DNA of 64,000 bases. It comes from Devosia sp. Root685. Lineage in GTDB: Bacteria > Pseudomonadota > Alphaproteobacteria > Rhizobiales > Devosiaceae. The notes beneath the pieces were generated by a model that made no database searches, was not told where the DNA came from, and worked only from the letters and a program-made list of their open reading frames with translations. Where the stretch lies: positions 623,682-687,681 of the forward strand of contig NZ_LMHK01000002.1 of the NCBI RefSeq assembly GCF_001427875.1. Reading direction: 5' to 3'. This document shows, piece after piece, positions 1 through 9,053 of the stretch. The position numbers and the translations under genes are program-made. Positions within the stretch are counted from its first letter, which is position 1, and each line of letters begins with the position of its first letter.

Positions 1-1
1 A

Positions 2-787
2 ATCCGGGCCGGTGCCGGTGACGATTTTGTCGACGGAGGGGCGGGTCGCGATATCATCTTTGCCGATGATGGCGATGACGATGTCTTTGGCGGCGATGAC
101 GACGATCTGATCTATGGCGAAGGTGGCCATGATCGTCTCTTCGGCGGCTCGGGCAATGACCTCGTGGATGGCGGAGACGGCAATGACACCGTCTTTGGCG
201 GCGCCGGCAACGACCTGTTCGTCGGCTCGCTCAATGATGGCAACGACACCTATTATGGTGGCGAGCTCTCGGGCGACGCGGGCAATGACACGCTCGACAT
301 GGCCTTCCTCACCGCCAATGCCGTGGTGGATCTGGGTACCGGGGTCGGTGGCCGCGGCAGCGCCGTCTCAAGCCAAAGCGGCACCGATACGCTCTACGGC
401 GTCGAAAACGTCACCACGGGCTCGGGCGATGACACGATCACCATGAGCAATGCCGTCAATGTGGTGGATGGCGGGGCGGGCGAGGACATCTTCGTCTTCG
501 GTTCGGCCGCAGCCGCCCATGGCGATACGATCCGTGGCTTTGAGGCCGGCGACAAGATCGACCTTTCGGGGATCGATGCCAATGCCGGGATCGCGGGGAA
601 CAATAGCTTCACCCTCCAAAGCGGCCAGGCCGCGACCGCCCCGGGCCAGATCGTCGTCACCCACGAGACGCGGGAAGATGGGGAATATACCGTCATCTCG
701 GGCAATACGGCCGGGGACAATGCCCCCGAGTTCCGCATCAGCATATCAGGCAATCACGCCCTGACCGGCACCGACTTCAACCTTTAG
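2..787 (+). CDS. RTX calcium-binding protein, C-terminal part (5' end outside window)
   Basis: The frame is open from the left edge, so only the last 261 or so residues are visible. They begin with glycine/aspartate RTX nonapeptides (GGxGxDxx type, e.g. [20 protein letters not shown]), which bind calcium and fold as a beta-roll outside the cell. The last 110 residues look like a serralysin-type (peptidase M10) C-terminal domain: an FVFG segment, then [20 protein letters not shown], and a terminal DFNL. A C-terminal Asp-Phe-hydrophobic end is the classic signal for type I secretion, and the next gene encodes the exporter ATPase. The catalytic part, if any, lies upstream, so the enzyme activity cannot be named. 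A strong terminator follows the stop codon. Confidence 0.85.
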   Translation: MRAGAGDDFVDGGAGRDIIFADDGDDDVFGGDDDDLIYGEGGHDRLFGGSGNDLVDGGDGNDTVFGGAGNDLFVGSLNDGNDTYYGGELSGDAGNDTLDMAFLTANAVVDLGTGVGGRGSAVSSQSGTDTLYGVENVTTGSGDDTITMSNAVNVVDGGAGEDIFVFGSAAAAHGDTIRGFEAGDKIDLSGIDANAGIAGNNSFTLQSGQAATAPGQIVVTHETREDGEYTVISGNTAGDNAPEFRISISGNHALTGTDFNL

Positions 788-797
788 CCTCCAACTG

Positions 798-827
798 CCC
801 GGCCGGGTTCAACCGGCCGGGTTTTTT
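798..827 (+). terminator. Rho-independent terminator after the first RTX gene
   Basis: Perfect 9-bp stem CCCGGCCGG/CCGGCCGGG (798-806 with 813-821), 6-nt loop, then six T residues. It lies between the RTX gene stop and the secretion ATPase start, so the exporter probably has its own promoter or relies on read-through. Confidence 0.85.
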
Positions 828-867
828 CCTTCCAGAAGACAATCCATCCATCCCTCGGGGGCCGATC

Positions 868-2616
868 ATGGCATCGACAAAAGTTCTGGCCGAACATCGC
901 GGCGACGAGATGCTGCGCAAGGAGTTCAAGGGCGTCGCGGTCTTCCTGTTCTGGATCTCGGGCATCATCAATGTGCTGGCGCTGACCGGCTCGTTCTACA
1001 TGCTGCAGATCTACGATCGGGCCCTGACCAGCGGCTCTATCCCGACGCTTCTGGCGCTCTCGATCCTCGTTATCGGGCTCTATCTCTTCCAGGGCGTTTT
1101 CGACATCGTGCGCAGCCAGTTGCTCGTCCGTATCGGCGCCCGCTTTGATCGCATGCTGGCTCCCATCGCCCATCGCGTCAGCGTCGACATGCCCCGCTTC
1201 GGCTTTTCGACCGGCGAGGCATTGGAGCGTGGCAGGGACGTCGACACCATCCGCTCCTTCATGGGCAGCCAGGGCCCGGTGGCCCTGTTCGATCTGCCCT
1301 GGGTGCCGCTCTATATCTTGTTCGTCTACTTCCTCCATCCCGTGCTCGGCGCCCTGACGCTTGGCGGCGCTTTCGTCTTGACGCTCCTCACCATCTGGAC
1401 CGAGCTCAAATCGAGAAAACTCGCCGCCGCCGCCCAACAGGCCTTCCTTACCCGCAATGCCGTGGCCGATTCCAATGCCCGCAATGCCGATATCCTGAAG
1501 GCCATGGGCTTTGCCGGCCGTGCCGTCAGCCGCTTCAACGAGGTCAACCAGGACCACCTGACCCTGCAAACGCGCGCTAGCGATGTCATCGGCACCTTCG
1601 GCGCCTTCTCGCGCATTTTGAGAATGGTGCTGCAATCGGCGCTTCTGGGTACCGGCGCCTACCTCACCATTCAGGGTCAGATGTCTGCCGGCGCCATCAT
1701 CGCGGTCTCGGTCGCATCCTCACGCGCCCTGGCCCCCATCGACATGGCCATCGGCAATTGGAAGGGCGTCGTCGCCGCCCGCCAGGCGTTCAAGCGCCTC
1801 CGCGATACCATGGTGGCCCTTGCAGGCATGACCAAGCCGCTCGATTTGCCGGCCCCCACAAAATCGCTCAAAATCGACAAGATCTCGGTGGCCGCCCCGG
1901 CCTCTGGCCGCGTCCTTCTCACCGAAGTCGCCTTCGAACTCAATGCCGGCCAGGGCCTTGGCGTCATTGGCCCCAGCGGCGGCGGCAAGACCACCCTTGT
2001 CCGCGCCCTCACCGGCATCTGGCCAGCACTCCGCGGCGCCATTCGCCTCGACGAGGCCGACCTCACCCAGTGGGACGAGGAAAAGCTCGGCCAATATATC
2101 GGCTATCTCCCCCAGGACGTGGCTTTGCTCGATGGCACCATCATCGAAAATATCACCCGCCTCTCGCCCCAGCGCGACGCCCGCGCCATTGTCGCGGCCA
2201 CAAGAGCCGCCGGCGTCCACGAGATGATCGTGCGGCTCCCCGATGGCTATGACACCCAGCTCGGTCCCATGGGCACCGCCCTTTCCGCTGGCCAGCGCCA
2301 GCGCCTCGGTCTGGCCCGCGCCCTTTACGGCGATCCCTTCGTTGTCATCATGGACGAGCCCAATGCCTTCCTCGATGCCGAGGGCGAACAGGCGCTGAAC
2401 ATGGCCATCCGCCAGATCCGCGCCCGCGGCGGCATTGCCGTCGTCGTCGCCCATCGCCCCTCGATCCTCGCCGAAGTCGATATGGTCGCCGTCATCCAGA
2501 ACGGCCGCCTCACCGCCTTCGGCCCCAAGGAAGAGATCGTCGCCGGCCAGCGCCAGGCCAATGCCAACGCGCTCAAAGTGGTCGAGCCGCGCACGGAAAC
2601 GGGAGGCATGGCATGA
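868..2616 (+). CDS. Type I secretion system permease/ATPase (PrtD/HlyB type)
   Basis: 582 aa inner-membrane ABC exporter half-transporter that would energise secretion of RTX proteins. Residues of about 25-300 form the membrane domain (ISGIINVLALTGSFYMLQIY and following helices). The nucleotide-binding domain has Walker A GPSGGGKTTL (about residue 368), signature LSAGQRQRLGLARAL (about 473), Walker B VVIMDEP (about 490) and the H-loop VVAHR (about 527). No N-terminal C39 peptidase-like domain is present, so it is the PrtD/AprD rather than the HlyB form. Its stop overlaps the next start by 4 bp (ATGA), which implies translational coupling in an ATPase-RTX-adaptor operon. The outer-membrane TolC partner is not in the window. 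Confidence 0.93.
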   Translation: MASTKVLAEHRGDEMLRKEFKGVAVFLFWISGIINVLALTGSFYMLQIYDRALTSGSIPTLLALSILVIGLYLFQGVFDIVRSQLLVRIGARFDRMLAPIAHRVSVDMPRFGFSTGEALERGRDVDTIRSFMGSQGPVALFDLPWVPLYILFVYFLHPVLGALTLGGAFVLTLLTIWTELKSRKLAAAAQQAFLTRNAVADSNARNADILKAMGFAGRAVSRFNEVNQDHLTLQTRASDVIGTFGAFSRILRMVLQSALLGTGAYLTIQGQMSAGAIIAVSVASSRALAPIDMAIGNWKGVVAARQAFKRLRDTMVALAGMTKPLDLPAPTKSLKIDKISVAAPASGRVLLTEVAFELNAGQGLGVIGPSGGGKTTLVRALTGIWPALRGAIRLDEADLTQWDEEKLGQYIGYLPQDVALLDGTIIENITRLSPQRDARAIVAATRAAGVHEMIVRLPDGYDTQLGPMGTALSAGQRQRLGLARALYGDPFVVIMDEPNAFLDAEGEQALNMAIRQIRARGGIAVVVAHRPSILAEVDMVAVIQNGRLTAFGPKEEIVAGQRQANANALKVVEPRTETGGMA

Positions 2617-4622
2617 TCATCGAGGCCAAATCCAGCCAGCAGCAAAAGCCCGATCCCGCTGACCTCAGAAAAAAGCTCGACCTTAACCTCCCCGAAAAGA
2701 CCTCGCGCCTGCCGGTCTATCTGGCGCTGTTCTTCACCGGCATCGCCGCCTACATAAAAAGCGTCTTCCCCGCCGAGGCGCAAAGCCATGCGCCCGAGGG
2801 CAGCCACGCCAATCCCGCCGCCAATAGCGGCGCGCCCCGCGGCGCGCGCCACGAGCCGGGCGGACCCGGCGTCGATCTCATGACCACCGGCAGCGTCGAT
2901 GAAGATCACCCCAGAAGCGCGACGCGCCATGCCGCCCTCGGCTGGGACGAGGCTTTTACCATGCCTGACCCGCTCGCCTTCCACTATACCGCAGCCTCCT
3001 TCAACTTCCTCGGCCCCAATGTCGCCCCCTTCTTCCCCGCCGCCGTCCACTACCGGCCGCAGAACGACAATGCCGCCCTCGTCGGACGCAACGAACCGTC
3101 CTTCAGCGCCCCCGCCGCCCCGCGCCATTCCACCCATCATGACCCCGCCGCCCCACCAGCGGACGGCAGCGATGACGATACCGCGAATGACGACGACGAA
3201 GACGACGACAAATCACCAAACACCAACCGCGCCCCGACCGTTCTCGGCCCCGTCAGGCTCCACGATGTCTTTGCCGGCCAGGTCGTCCTCATCGGCCTCT
3301 CCAATCTGCTCTTCGGCGCCAGCGATCCCGACAACGACACTCTGACCATCAACAACCTCACCGCCACCGGCGGCACCCTGGTCCAGACAGCCCATGGCTG
3401 GTCCCTCGCCACCCTGCCCGGCACGCTTGGCCTTGTCACCTTCACCTACGAGATCAGCGATGGCCTCTTGCACATCGTCCAGACCGCCAGTTTGGACATC
3501 ACCCGTCATCAGGTGCTTCTCACCCCCAATAACGACACCTATGCCGGCACCCCCTGGGACGACGACATCGACGCCCTTGCCGGCCACGACATCATCGACG
3601 CCCGCGCCGGCAATGACAGCGTCACCGGCGGCCTTGGCGACGACCACATCATGGGCGGCGACGGCGACGACCAACTCTTCGGCAACGAAGGCAACGACGT
3701 CATCTTCGGCGGGAACGGCAACGACCTCATCTCCGGCGGCACCGGCAATGACCGCCTCTTCGGCGAAGCCGGCCATGACATCATCAACGGCGACGACGGC
3801 GACGACACCATCTCAGGCGGTGAAGGCGACGACATCATCGACGGCGGCACCGGTAATGACACCATCCAAGGCGACGAGGGCAACGACGTCATCTACGGCA
3901 ATGACGGAGACGATACGCTCGAAGGCAATGAAGGCAACGACACCATCCTTGCCGGCCGCGGCGCCGATCACATCGCCGGTGGCGAAGGCAATGACCTGAT
4001 CGACAGCGGCGAAGGCGATGACGAAATCGACGCCGGCCCCGGTGACGACAGGATCACGGGCGACCCCGGCAATGACCACATCGACGGCGGCGAAGGCCAC
4101 GACACGCTCGACTACGCCGCCTTCACCGCCGACATTCACCTCGACTTCGCGGCCGGCACCGCCACGAGCGACGAAATCGGTGAAGACCACTTCCAAAGCA
4201 TCGAGCAGGTCATCGGCGGCGAGGGCGATGATACATTCGTCTTCGGCGCGACCGGCGTCGTCGTCGCGGGCGGCCGCGGGGACGACCTGTTCATTTTCAC
4301 CCTCGCCGACGAAGCCCCCACCCTCAGCTACCAGATCGTCTACGGCATTCTCGACTTCGTCGTCGGCGACCGCATTCACGTTGCCGATTACGAAATATCC
4401 CGCCGCGCCGAACGGCTCGAAGAAGAACGCTTCGGCGATGTTTACGACGCGATCGACGACGGCTTCGAAGCCGGCCTGCCGATCCGCATCACCTATGCCC
4501 ATTATGACGATATCGACCACACCATCATCGAGGCCGATGTCGACCGAAACGACTTCTATGAAATCTCCATCACCCTCGATGGCGTTCACTTGCCTCTGGC
4601 GATCGGCAATCAGGTCGCCTGA
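2613..4622 (+). CDS. RTX protein with N-terminal hydrophobic segment and cadherin-like domain
   Basis: 669 aa and a likely substrate of the exporter encoded on both sides. The N-terminus has a hydrophobic stretch (about residues 30-50, LPVYLALFFTGIAAYIKSVF) followed by a long low-complexity Ala/Pro/Asp region. Around residues 205-295 lies a cadherin/VCBS-like module (NRAPTVLGPV ... DPDNDTLTINNL ... FTYEISDG). Residues of about 310-500 form roughly 20 RTX nonapeptides. The C-terminus has a second FVFG segment and a domain ending in GNQVA, without the DFNL-type end of the first RTX protein. A hydrophobic N-terminal segment is unusual for a type I substrate and may hold the protein at the membrane. 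No catalytic domain is recognised; an adhesin or surface protein is the best guess. Confidence 0.85.
   Translation: MIIEAKSSQQQKPDPADLRKKLDLNLPEKTSRLPVYLALFFTGIAAYIKSVFPAEAQSHAPEGSHANPAANSGAPRGARHEPGGPGVDLMTTGSVDEDHPRSATRHAALGWDEAFTMPDPLAFHYTAASFNFLGPNVAPFFPAAVHYRPQNDNAALVGRNEPSFSAPAAPRHSTHHDPAAPPADGSDDDTANDDDEDDDKSPNTNRAPTVLGPVRLHDVFAGQVVLIGLSNLLFGASDPDNDTLTINNLTATGGTLVQTAHGWSLATLPGTLGLVTFTYEISDGLLHIVQTASLDITRHQVLLTPNNDTYAGTPWDDDIDALAGHDIIDARAGNDSVTGGLGDDHIMGGDGDDQLFGNEGNDVIFGGNGNDLISGGTGNDRLFGEAGHDIINGDDGDDTISGGEGDDIIDGGTGNDTIQGDEGNDVIYGNDGDDTLEGNEGNDTILAGRGADHIAGGEGNDLIDSGEGDDEIDAGPGDDRITGDPGNDHIDGGEGHDTLDYAAFTADIHLDFAAGTATSDEIGEDHFQSIEQVIGGEGDDTFVFGATGVVVAGGRGDDLFIFTLADEAPTLSYQIVYGILDFVVGDRIHVADYEISRRAERLEEERFGDVYDAIDDGFEAGLPIRITYAHYDDIDHTIIEADVDRNDFYEISITLDGVHLPLAIGNQVA
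3540..4110 (+). repeat. Degenerate ~27-bp tandem repeat encoding RTX nonapeptides
   Basis: The DNA repeats as GGCGACGACxxxATCxxCGGC-type 27-bp units, about 20 times, matching the GGxGxDxIx nonapeptides of the protein encoded here. Units differ at wobble positions, so it is an old coding repeat and not a fresh expansion. Confidence 0.8.
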
Positions 4623-4642
4623 TCAGCGACGGGAGTAAACAG

Positions 4643-5986
4643 ATGACGACCATCGACATGGCGGCACCCTATCCTCGTGCCAACCTCTCGCGCAGCAAGG
4701 TCAAGAGCTCGGATTTTTCGCTGCGCGGGCGCGTAGTCACCGGCAGCGTCGCCGCCGTTTTGCTGCTGGCCGGCATTGGCGGCTGGGCGGCCACCGCCAA
4801 ATTGTCGGGCGCCGTCATCTCCAGCGGCACCGTGCTCGTTGCCGAAAACGTCAAGGTCATCCAGCACCCCGATGGCGGCGTGATCCAGGAAATCGACGTC
4901 CACAAGGGCCAGCATGTCGCCGCCGGGGACGTGCTGCTTAAACTGGACGACGTGCAGATCCGCACCGAGCGCTCGATCATCAAGGGGCAACTGGCCGAAC
5001 TGGTAGCGCGACAGGCAAGACTGATCGCCGAGCGCGACGCCGCCAAGGAGATTTCCTTTCCGCTCGATTTCCTCTCCACCTATCCCGATGCCATCCTGAT
5101 CCTCCATGGCGAGCAGCAATTGTTCGAAAGCACGACCCGCAACAGGGAGTCCCAGCGCGAGCAGCTCCAGTTGCAGGTCTCGCAGCTACAGGAGGAAATC
5201 GGCGGCCTGCAGTTCCAGGCGACAGCCCTCGACGATGAGCTGGCCCTGGCGCGCGAGGAACGCGACCGCATGGGCACGCTGTCCGAAAAAGGCCTGATCG
5301 AAACCACAAGGCTTAACGGCGCCGACCGCGAACTGGCCCGCATGCTCGGCTCGAAGGGCGAACTGACCGCCAGCATCGCCCGCTCCAATGCGCGCATCAG
5401 CGAAATCAACCTGCAAATCCTCGCCATCGACGATGTCGCCTATACCGAAGCCCAGCGCGAACTGCGCACCGTTACGGCCAATATTGCCGAATTGAACGAT
5501 CGCCTCGTAGCCGTCGAGGCCCGCCTTGATCGAACCCTCATCCGCGCCCCGGTAAGCGGCTCGGTGAACGAACTGGCCGTCACGACCCTCGGCGGCGTCA
5601 TCGGCTCGGCCGAGCGCCTGCTCACCATCGTGCCTGACGACGCCGATCTCTCGATCGAATTCCGGGTCGCCGTCAAGGATATCGACCAGATACTGCCCGG
5701 CCAGGAAGTAAAACTGCGCTTCAGCGCCTTTGATCAACGCACCACGCCGGAAATCCCGGCCGTCGTCTCGCGCATTTCCGCCGCCGCGACCAGCGACCCC
5801 CAGAGCGGCCAAAGCTACTATGTCGCCGAGGCCAGCGTGACTGGCGATCTTTCGGTTCTGGGCAATCGCGGCCTCATTCCCGGCATGCCCGTGGAAGTCT
5901 TCGTCCAGACCCAGGAACAGGTCGCCATCGCCTATTTCGTCAAGCCATTCACCGACCAGATCGCCCGCGCCTTCCGCGAAGAGTAA
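4643..5986 (+). CDS. Type I secretion periplasmic adaptor (HlyD/PrtE family)
   Basis: 447 aa membrane fusion protein that would bridge the ABC exporter and an outer-membrane channel. A short cytoplasmic N-terminus is followed by one membrane anchor (about residues 33-52, VTGSVAAVLLLAGIGGWAA). Next come a biotinyl-lipoyl-like half (VIQHPDGGVIQEIDVHKGQ), a long alpha-helical coiled-coil (about 110-290, rich in Gln/Glu/Leu) and the second lipoyl half (RTLIRAPVSGSVNEL). The family motif GLIPGMPVEVFV near the C-terminus is typical. It starts 20 bp after the RTX gene, with GGGAG upstream of the ATG, and closes the operon. Confidence 0.93.
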   Translation: MTTIDMAAPYPRANLSRSKVKSSDFSLRGRVVTGSVAAVLLLAGIGGWAATAKLSGAVISSGTVLVAENVKVIQHPDGGVIQEIDVHKGQHVAAGDVLLKLDDVQIRTERSIIKGQLAELVARQARLIAERDAAKEISFPLDFLSTYPDAILILHGEQQLFESTTRNRESQREQLQLQVSQLQEEIGGLQFQATALDDELALAREERDRMGTLSEKGLIETTRLNGADRELARMLGSKGELTASIARSNARISEINLQILAIDDVAYTEAQRELRTVTANIAELNDRLVAVEARLDRTLIRAPVSGSVNELAVTTLGGVIGSAERLLTIVPDDADLSIEFRVAVKDIDQILPGQEVKLRFSAFDQRTTPEIPAVVSRISAAATSDPQSGQSYYVAEASVTGDLSVLGNRGLIPGMPVEVFVQTQEQVAIAYFVKPFTDQIARAFREE

Positions 5987-6116
5987 GTAGTACTGACATT
6001 CGGGTTCATCACATTTGCAAACCAGCAAATAAAGGGAATTTACCGGCCATTAATTAAGTCGTAGGCTCTGAAATGCAAGGAAAACTGGGGTTGCAGGCAA
6101 GTACTGCTGTGGTGCA

Positions 6117-6776
6117 ATGAGGAAAACAATCAGAGTCGCAATCGCCGATGACCATCCGGTTTTGCTGGCCGGCATGGTCTCCCTCTTTGCCGGAAGCGAC
6201 CGGCACGAAATTGTCGGTCAGGCCGACAGCGCCGATGCCAGCATGGAGCTGGTGAAGACGCTCGCCCCCGACGTCATCATCATGGATCTGAGCATGCCGG
6301 GCGACGTGTTTCGCACCATTGCACAGATCGGGGCCACGGCCCCGGATACCAGGATCGTCGTCTTCACCGCCTATTGTTCGATCGAATCCGCGCTCAAGGC
6401 GCTCGATGCCGGTGCCACCGGCTTTGCCCTCAAGGGCAGCCCCTCTTCCGAGCTTCTCGAAGCGATCGATACGGTCATGGCAAACCAGATGTTCGTCACC
6501 CGCCAATATGCCAGCCAGGTCATGAATGGCCTGCGCGACCGGGCCCGCCGGCAGGCGCTGGACGAAGCCGTCCGGCTCAATGTGCGCGAAAAGCAGATCG
6601 TGGGCCATCTCATGCAGGCCCGCACCAATCGCGAAATCGCCACAGCGCTCCAGATCAGCGAAAAAACGGTCAAGCACTACATGACTGGCCTCATGCTCAA
6701 ACTCAAGGCGCGCAATCGGGTTGAAGTCGTCATCGCCTCGCGCCTCAGTCAGGAACAGGCCGACGCCCGCTCCTGA
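6117..6776 (+). CDS. LuxR/NarL-family response regulator (orphan)
   Basis: 219 aa. The receiver domain (residues 5-125) has the acidic pair D11-D12, phosphoacceptor D57 in DVIIMDLSMPG, the switch Thr in VVFTAY and the conserved Lys in FALKGSPSS. A NarL-type helix-turn-helix follows (about 150-205, LNVREKQIV ... TNREIATALQISEKTVKHYM). No histidine kinase gene is adjacent, so its sensor is elsewhere. It lies 130 bp after the type I secretion operon in the same direction and could regulate it, but that is inference from position only. Confidence 0.9.
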   Translation: MRKTIRVAIADDHPVLLAGMVSLFAGSDRHEIVGQADSADASMELVKTLAPDVIIMDLSMPGDVFRTIAQIGATAPDTRIVVFTAYCSIESALKALDAGATGFALKGSPSSELLEAIDTVMANQMFVTRQYASQVMNGLRDRARRQALDEAVRLNVREKQIVGHLMQARTNREIATALQISEKTVKHYMTGLMLKLKARNRVEVVIASRLSQEQADARS

Positions 6777-6790
6777 TCGGCGTTAACTGC

Positions 6791-7606
6791 CTATTCGGCC
6801 GCGACGTGAATGCCCGCCAAGCCGTCAGACATGCCGGTCCGACGCGGCGCATGCTGGCCTGTCGGTTCCCTCGAAACCGGCGATCCCGCAACTTTCTTGG
6901 GTCCCCGGCTGCGAACCATTTCAATGAGATAGTCCTCGTCCTGACGCGAGATCGCGATCAGGTCGGCGCGCTTCAACACGCGGAAATTGGCGCTGTTGAT
7001 GACGGCAATGGTTCCCCGGCGCACCAGAGCCTGAATGGAGCGGCTGACACTCTCCTCGGTGGTCGCGAGATAGGCGGCAAAGTCGCGCCGGTTGATCGGC
7101 ACATGAACGACGCCCGCCCTGCGGTCTTCGTCCGAACCCGTCAGAAGCTTGAGCACCATGAAGGTCGATACGCGTTCGATGACGCTTGTGCAGGCAAGGA
7201 CGAGAATGCGCTCATGCGCCTCATCGAGCTGGTGCAGATTTTCCATATGAATGAAATGTTCGAGTTCGGGATCGGCCCCCAGTTGCGCTTCGAAAGCCGA
7301 ACGCTCGAAGCAAGCAACAATCACCTTGCTCGCCGCCTCGATAGTAAACTCGGTCGCGACGCCAAAAATCCGCCCGAAAAAACCGGGCGCCTCGATGATC
7401 CCGATAATATTGGATCGACCATCGGGCAGAAACGTTACGAGCTTGACTGCCCCCGAGACGACATAGCCGACGATATCTTTCATGCCCGACTCGTAAATCG
7501 TCTCTCCTTGAGAGAATTCGCGCAGCCTGCCGGAGGCAATCGACCGATCTGCCAGTCTTTTCAATGACGAAGGAAAATCGCTTCTCTGGATAAACTGATT
7601 CGTCAT
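6791..7606 (-). CDS. Crp/Fnr-family transcriptional regulator
   Basis: 271 aa. The N-terminal cyclic-nucleotide-binding-like beta-barrel (FSQGETIYESGMKDIVGYVV, SGAVKLVTFLPDGRS, IIEAPGFFG) is followed by a dimer helix. A C-terminal winged helix carries the Crp-type recognition motif INRRDFAAYLATTEESVSRS. The N-terminal cysteine cluster that binds Fe-S in Fnr is absent, so it is not a direct oxygen sensor of the Fnr type; the ligand is unknown. About 45 residues rich in Pro/Arg/Ser follow the winged helix, longer than usual. Its 3' end faces the response regulator gene (14 bp apart, convergent). Confidence 0.88.
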   Translation of the reverse strand: MTNQFIQRSDFPSSLKRLADRSIASGRLREFSQGETIYESGMKDIVGYVVSGAVKLVTFLPDGRSNIIGIIEAPGFFGRIFGVATEFTIEAASKVIVACFERSAFEAQLGADPELEHFIHMENLHQLDEAHERILVLACTSVIERVSTFMVLKLLTGSDEDRRAGVVHVPINRRDFAAYLATTEESVSRSIQALVRRGTIAVINSANFRVLKRADLIAISRQDEDYLIEMVRSRGPKKVAGSPVSREPTGQHAPRRTGMSDGLAGIHVAAE

Positions 7607-7918
7607 TTCACTCTCCTTGCCCCCGCAAGTGCAAGTAGAGCCGAGCCCGTCGAAGCCTTCTATTCACGATGGTCGGGCCAATATTCAGACAAAGGCGCCG
7701 CGCCGAAATGACGTTAGTCGCCTACCCGATCAGACCTTAGTCTCATCCACCGGAAAAAGCTCAATCCGAAATCGATACAGATGGCCAAACCGCTGATTTC
7801 TAACGAATTTAGAACGCCGAAACCTCGGGCGACTTCACCACTTTGTGTCCGACGCCCCGCCGTTGATCCCACCCGCCATCCGCTGCTAGGAGTGCCCTAC
7901 TTCGCTAGGGATAGGCCT
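7607..7918. other. Divergent intergenic region (Crp-type regulator / epimerase)
   Basis: 312 bp between two divergent genes. I see no Fnr/FixK-type TTGAT-N4-ATCAA palindrome, no strong sigma-70 pair and no hairpin. It must hold both promoters, but none can be placed with confidence. The open frame of the epimerase gene extends upstream to 7781 without good codon character. Confidence 0.5.
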
Positions 7919-8914
7919 ATGACCACCACCCGCCTCCACGCCGAGATCGAAAGCTTCCCGATCGCGGGCCGCTTCACCATTTCGCGCGGCAGCAAGACCG
8001 AAGCCCGCGTCATCCGGGTGGAACTGGAACAGCACGGCTTGGTCGGCCAGGGCGAATGCGTCCCCTATGCGCGCTATGGCGAAACGCTGGAAAAAACCCT
8101 CGAAACCATCCAGAACCTCGCGCCCCAACTCGCATCCGGCCTCGACCGCGCCGGCCTCCAGACCGCCCTGCCCCCCGGCGCCGCCCGCAACGCCGTGGAC
8201 TGCGCCTTCTGGGACCTCGAAGCCAAACGCGCCGGTACCGATGTCGCCAAACTCGCCAATGTCCGGCCGCCCGCACGCATCGAAACCGCCTACACCATCA
8301 GCCTCGATACGCCCGAGGCCATGGCCGAAGCCGCCCTCCGCCACGCCCATATGCCGCTCCTCAAACTAAAACTCGGCGCCCCTGGCGATGCCGACCGCCT
8401 CGCCGCCATCCGCGCCGCAGTGCCCAACACGCGCCTCGTCGTCGACGCCAACGAGGGCTGGCATCCAGACGAGCTGCAAACCCTCCTCCGCGCCTCTTTC
8501 GACGCCGGCATCGAACTCGTCGAACAGCCCCTGCCCGCCGGCAACGACGCCCCTCTCGCCGAAATCGAGCACACCGTTCCCATCTGTGCCGATGAAAGCG
8601 CCCACGCCCTTGCCGGCCTCGAAGCGCTTGTTGGCCGCTACGACGCGGTCAACGTCAAACTCGACAAGACCGGCGGCCTCACCGAAGCCCTCGCCGTGGC
8701 AAAGCGCGCAAAAGAACTTGATCTCTCCATCATGGTCGGCTGCATGGTAAGCACCTCGCTCTCCATGGCCCCGGCAAGCCTCCTCGCCCCCTTCGCCCGC
8801 TGGGTCGACCTCGACGGCCCCCTGCTCCTCGTCGCCGACCGCCCCAACGGCCTCGCCTACACCGACGGCGCCATCGATCCCACAGTCAACCGCCTCTGGG
8901 GCCGCTACGCCTAG
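7919..8914 (+). CDS. Dipeptide epimerase, L-Ala-D/L-Glu epimerase family (enolase superfamily)
   Basis: 331 aa. Enolase-superfamily active-site order is visible: KLKLG (KxK with catalytic Lys), metal ligands in VVDANEGW, ELVEQPLP and PICADES, and the second catalytic Lys in VNVKLDKTGG. This arrangement is that of the dipeptide epimerases, whose best-known member converts L-Ala-D-Glu from murein peptides to L-Ala-L-Glu in the cytoplasm. The start at 7919 is chosen because it has an AGGGA upstream and begins directly at the conserved N-terminal domain; the frame stays open 138 bp further upstream. The neighbouring muropeptide-type importer, S12 hydrolase and AnmK genes support murein peptide use, although family members differ in substrate. 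Confidence 0.85.
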   Translation: MTTTRLHAEIESFPIAGRFTISRGSKTEARVIRVELEQHGLVGQGECVPYARYGETLEKTLETIQNLAPQLASGLDRAGLQTALPPGAARNAVDCAFWDLEAKRAGTDVAKLANVRPPARIETAYTISLDTPEAMAEAALRHAHMPLLKLKLGAPGDADRLAAIRAAVPNTRLVVDANEGWHPDELQTLLRASFDAGIELVEQPLPAGNDAPLAEIEHTVPICADESAHALAGLEALVGRYDAVNVKLDKTGGLTEALAVAKRAKELDLSIMVGCMVSTSLSMAPASLLAPFARWVDLDGPLLLVADRPNGLAYTDGAIDPTVNRLWGRYA

Positions 8915-8926
8915 GACCGATCGAAA

Positions 8927-9041
8927 TTCGGCTCAGGCTGAGGCGAAAATGGCGGTTTTCGAGAACCGGAGCGGAGCGTACATCAGTACGTGAGCACCGG
9001 AAGCGCAGAAAACTGCCATTTGCAGGCCAGCATCAGCCGAA
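8927..9041. repeat. Palindromic intergenic repeat, family C
   Basis: About 115 bp built as nested inverted repeats: outer TTCGGCT/AGCCGAA, a middle arm AAATGGCGGTTTTC pairing with GAAAACTGCCATTT, and an inner GTACATCAGTAC hairpin. It lies between the convergent epimerase and MurR/RpiR genes. No T-run follows, so it is more likely a dispersed palindromic element than a plain terminator, although it could stop transcription from both sides. Confidence 0.7.
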
Positions 9042-9053
9042 TAGCGATTGGTC

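Noticed and set aside
3540..4110. Possible CRISPR or satellite from regular repeats
   Set aside because: The 27-bp units are contiguous, without spacers, and code for RTX nonapeptides.
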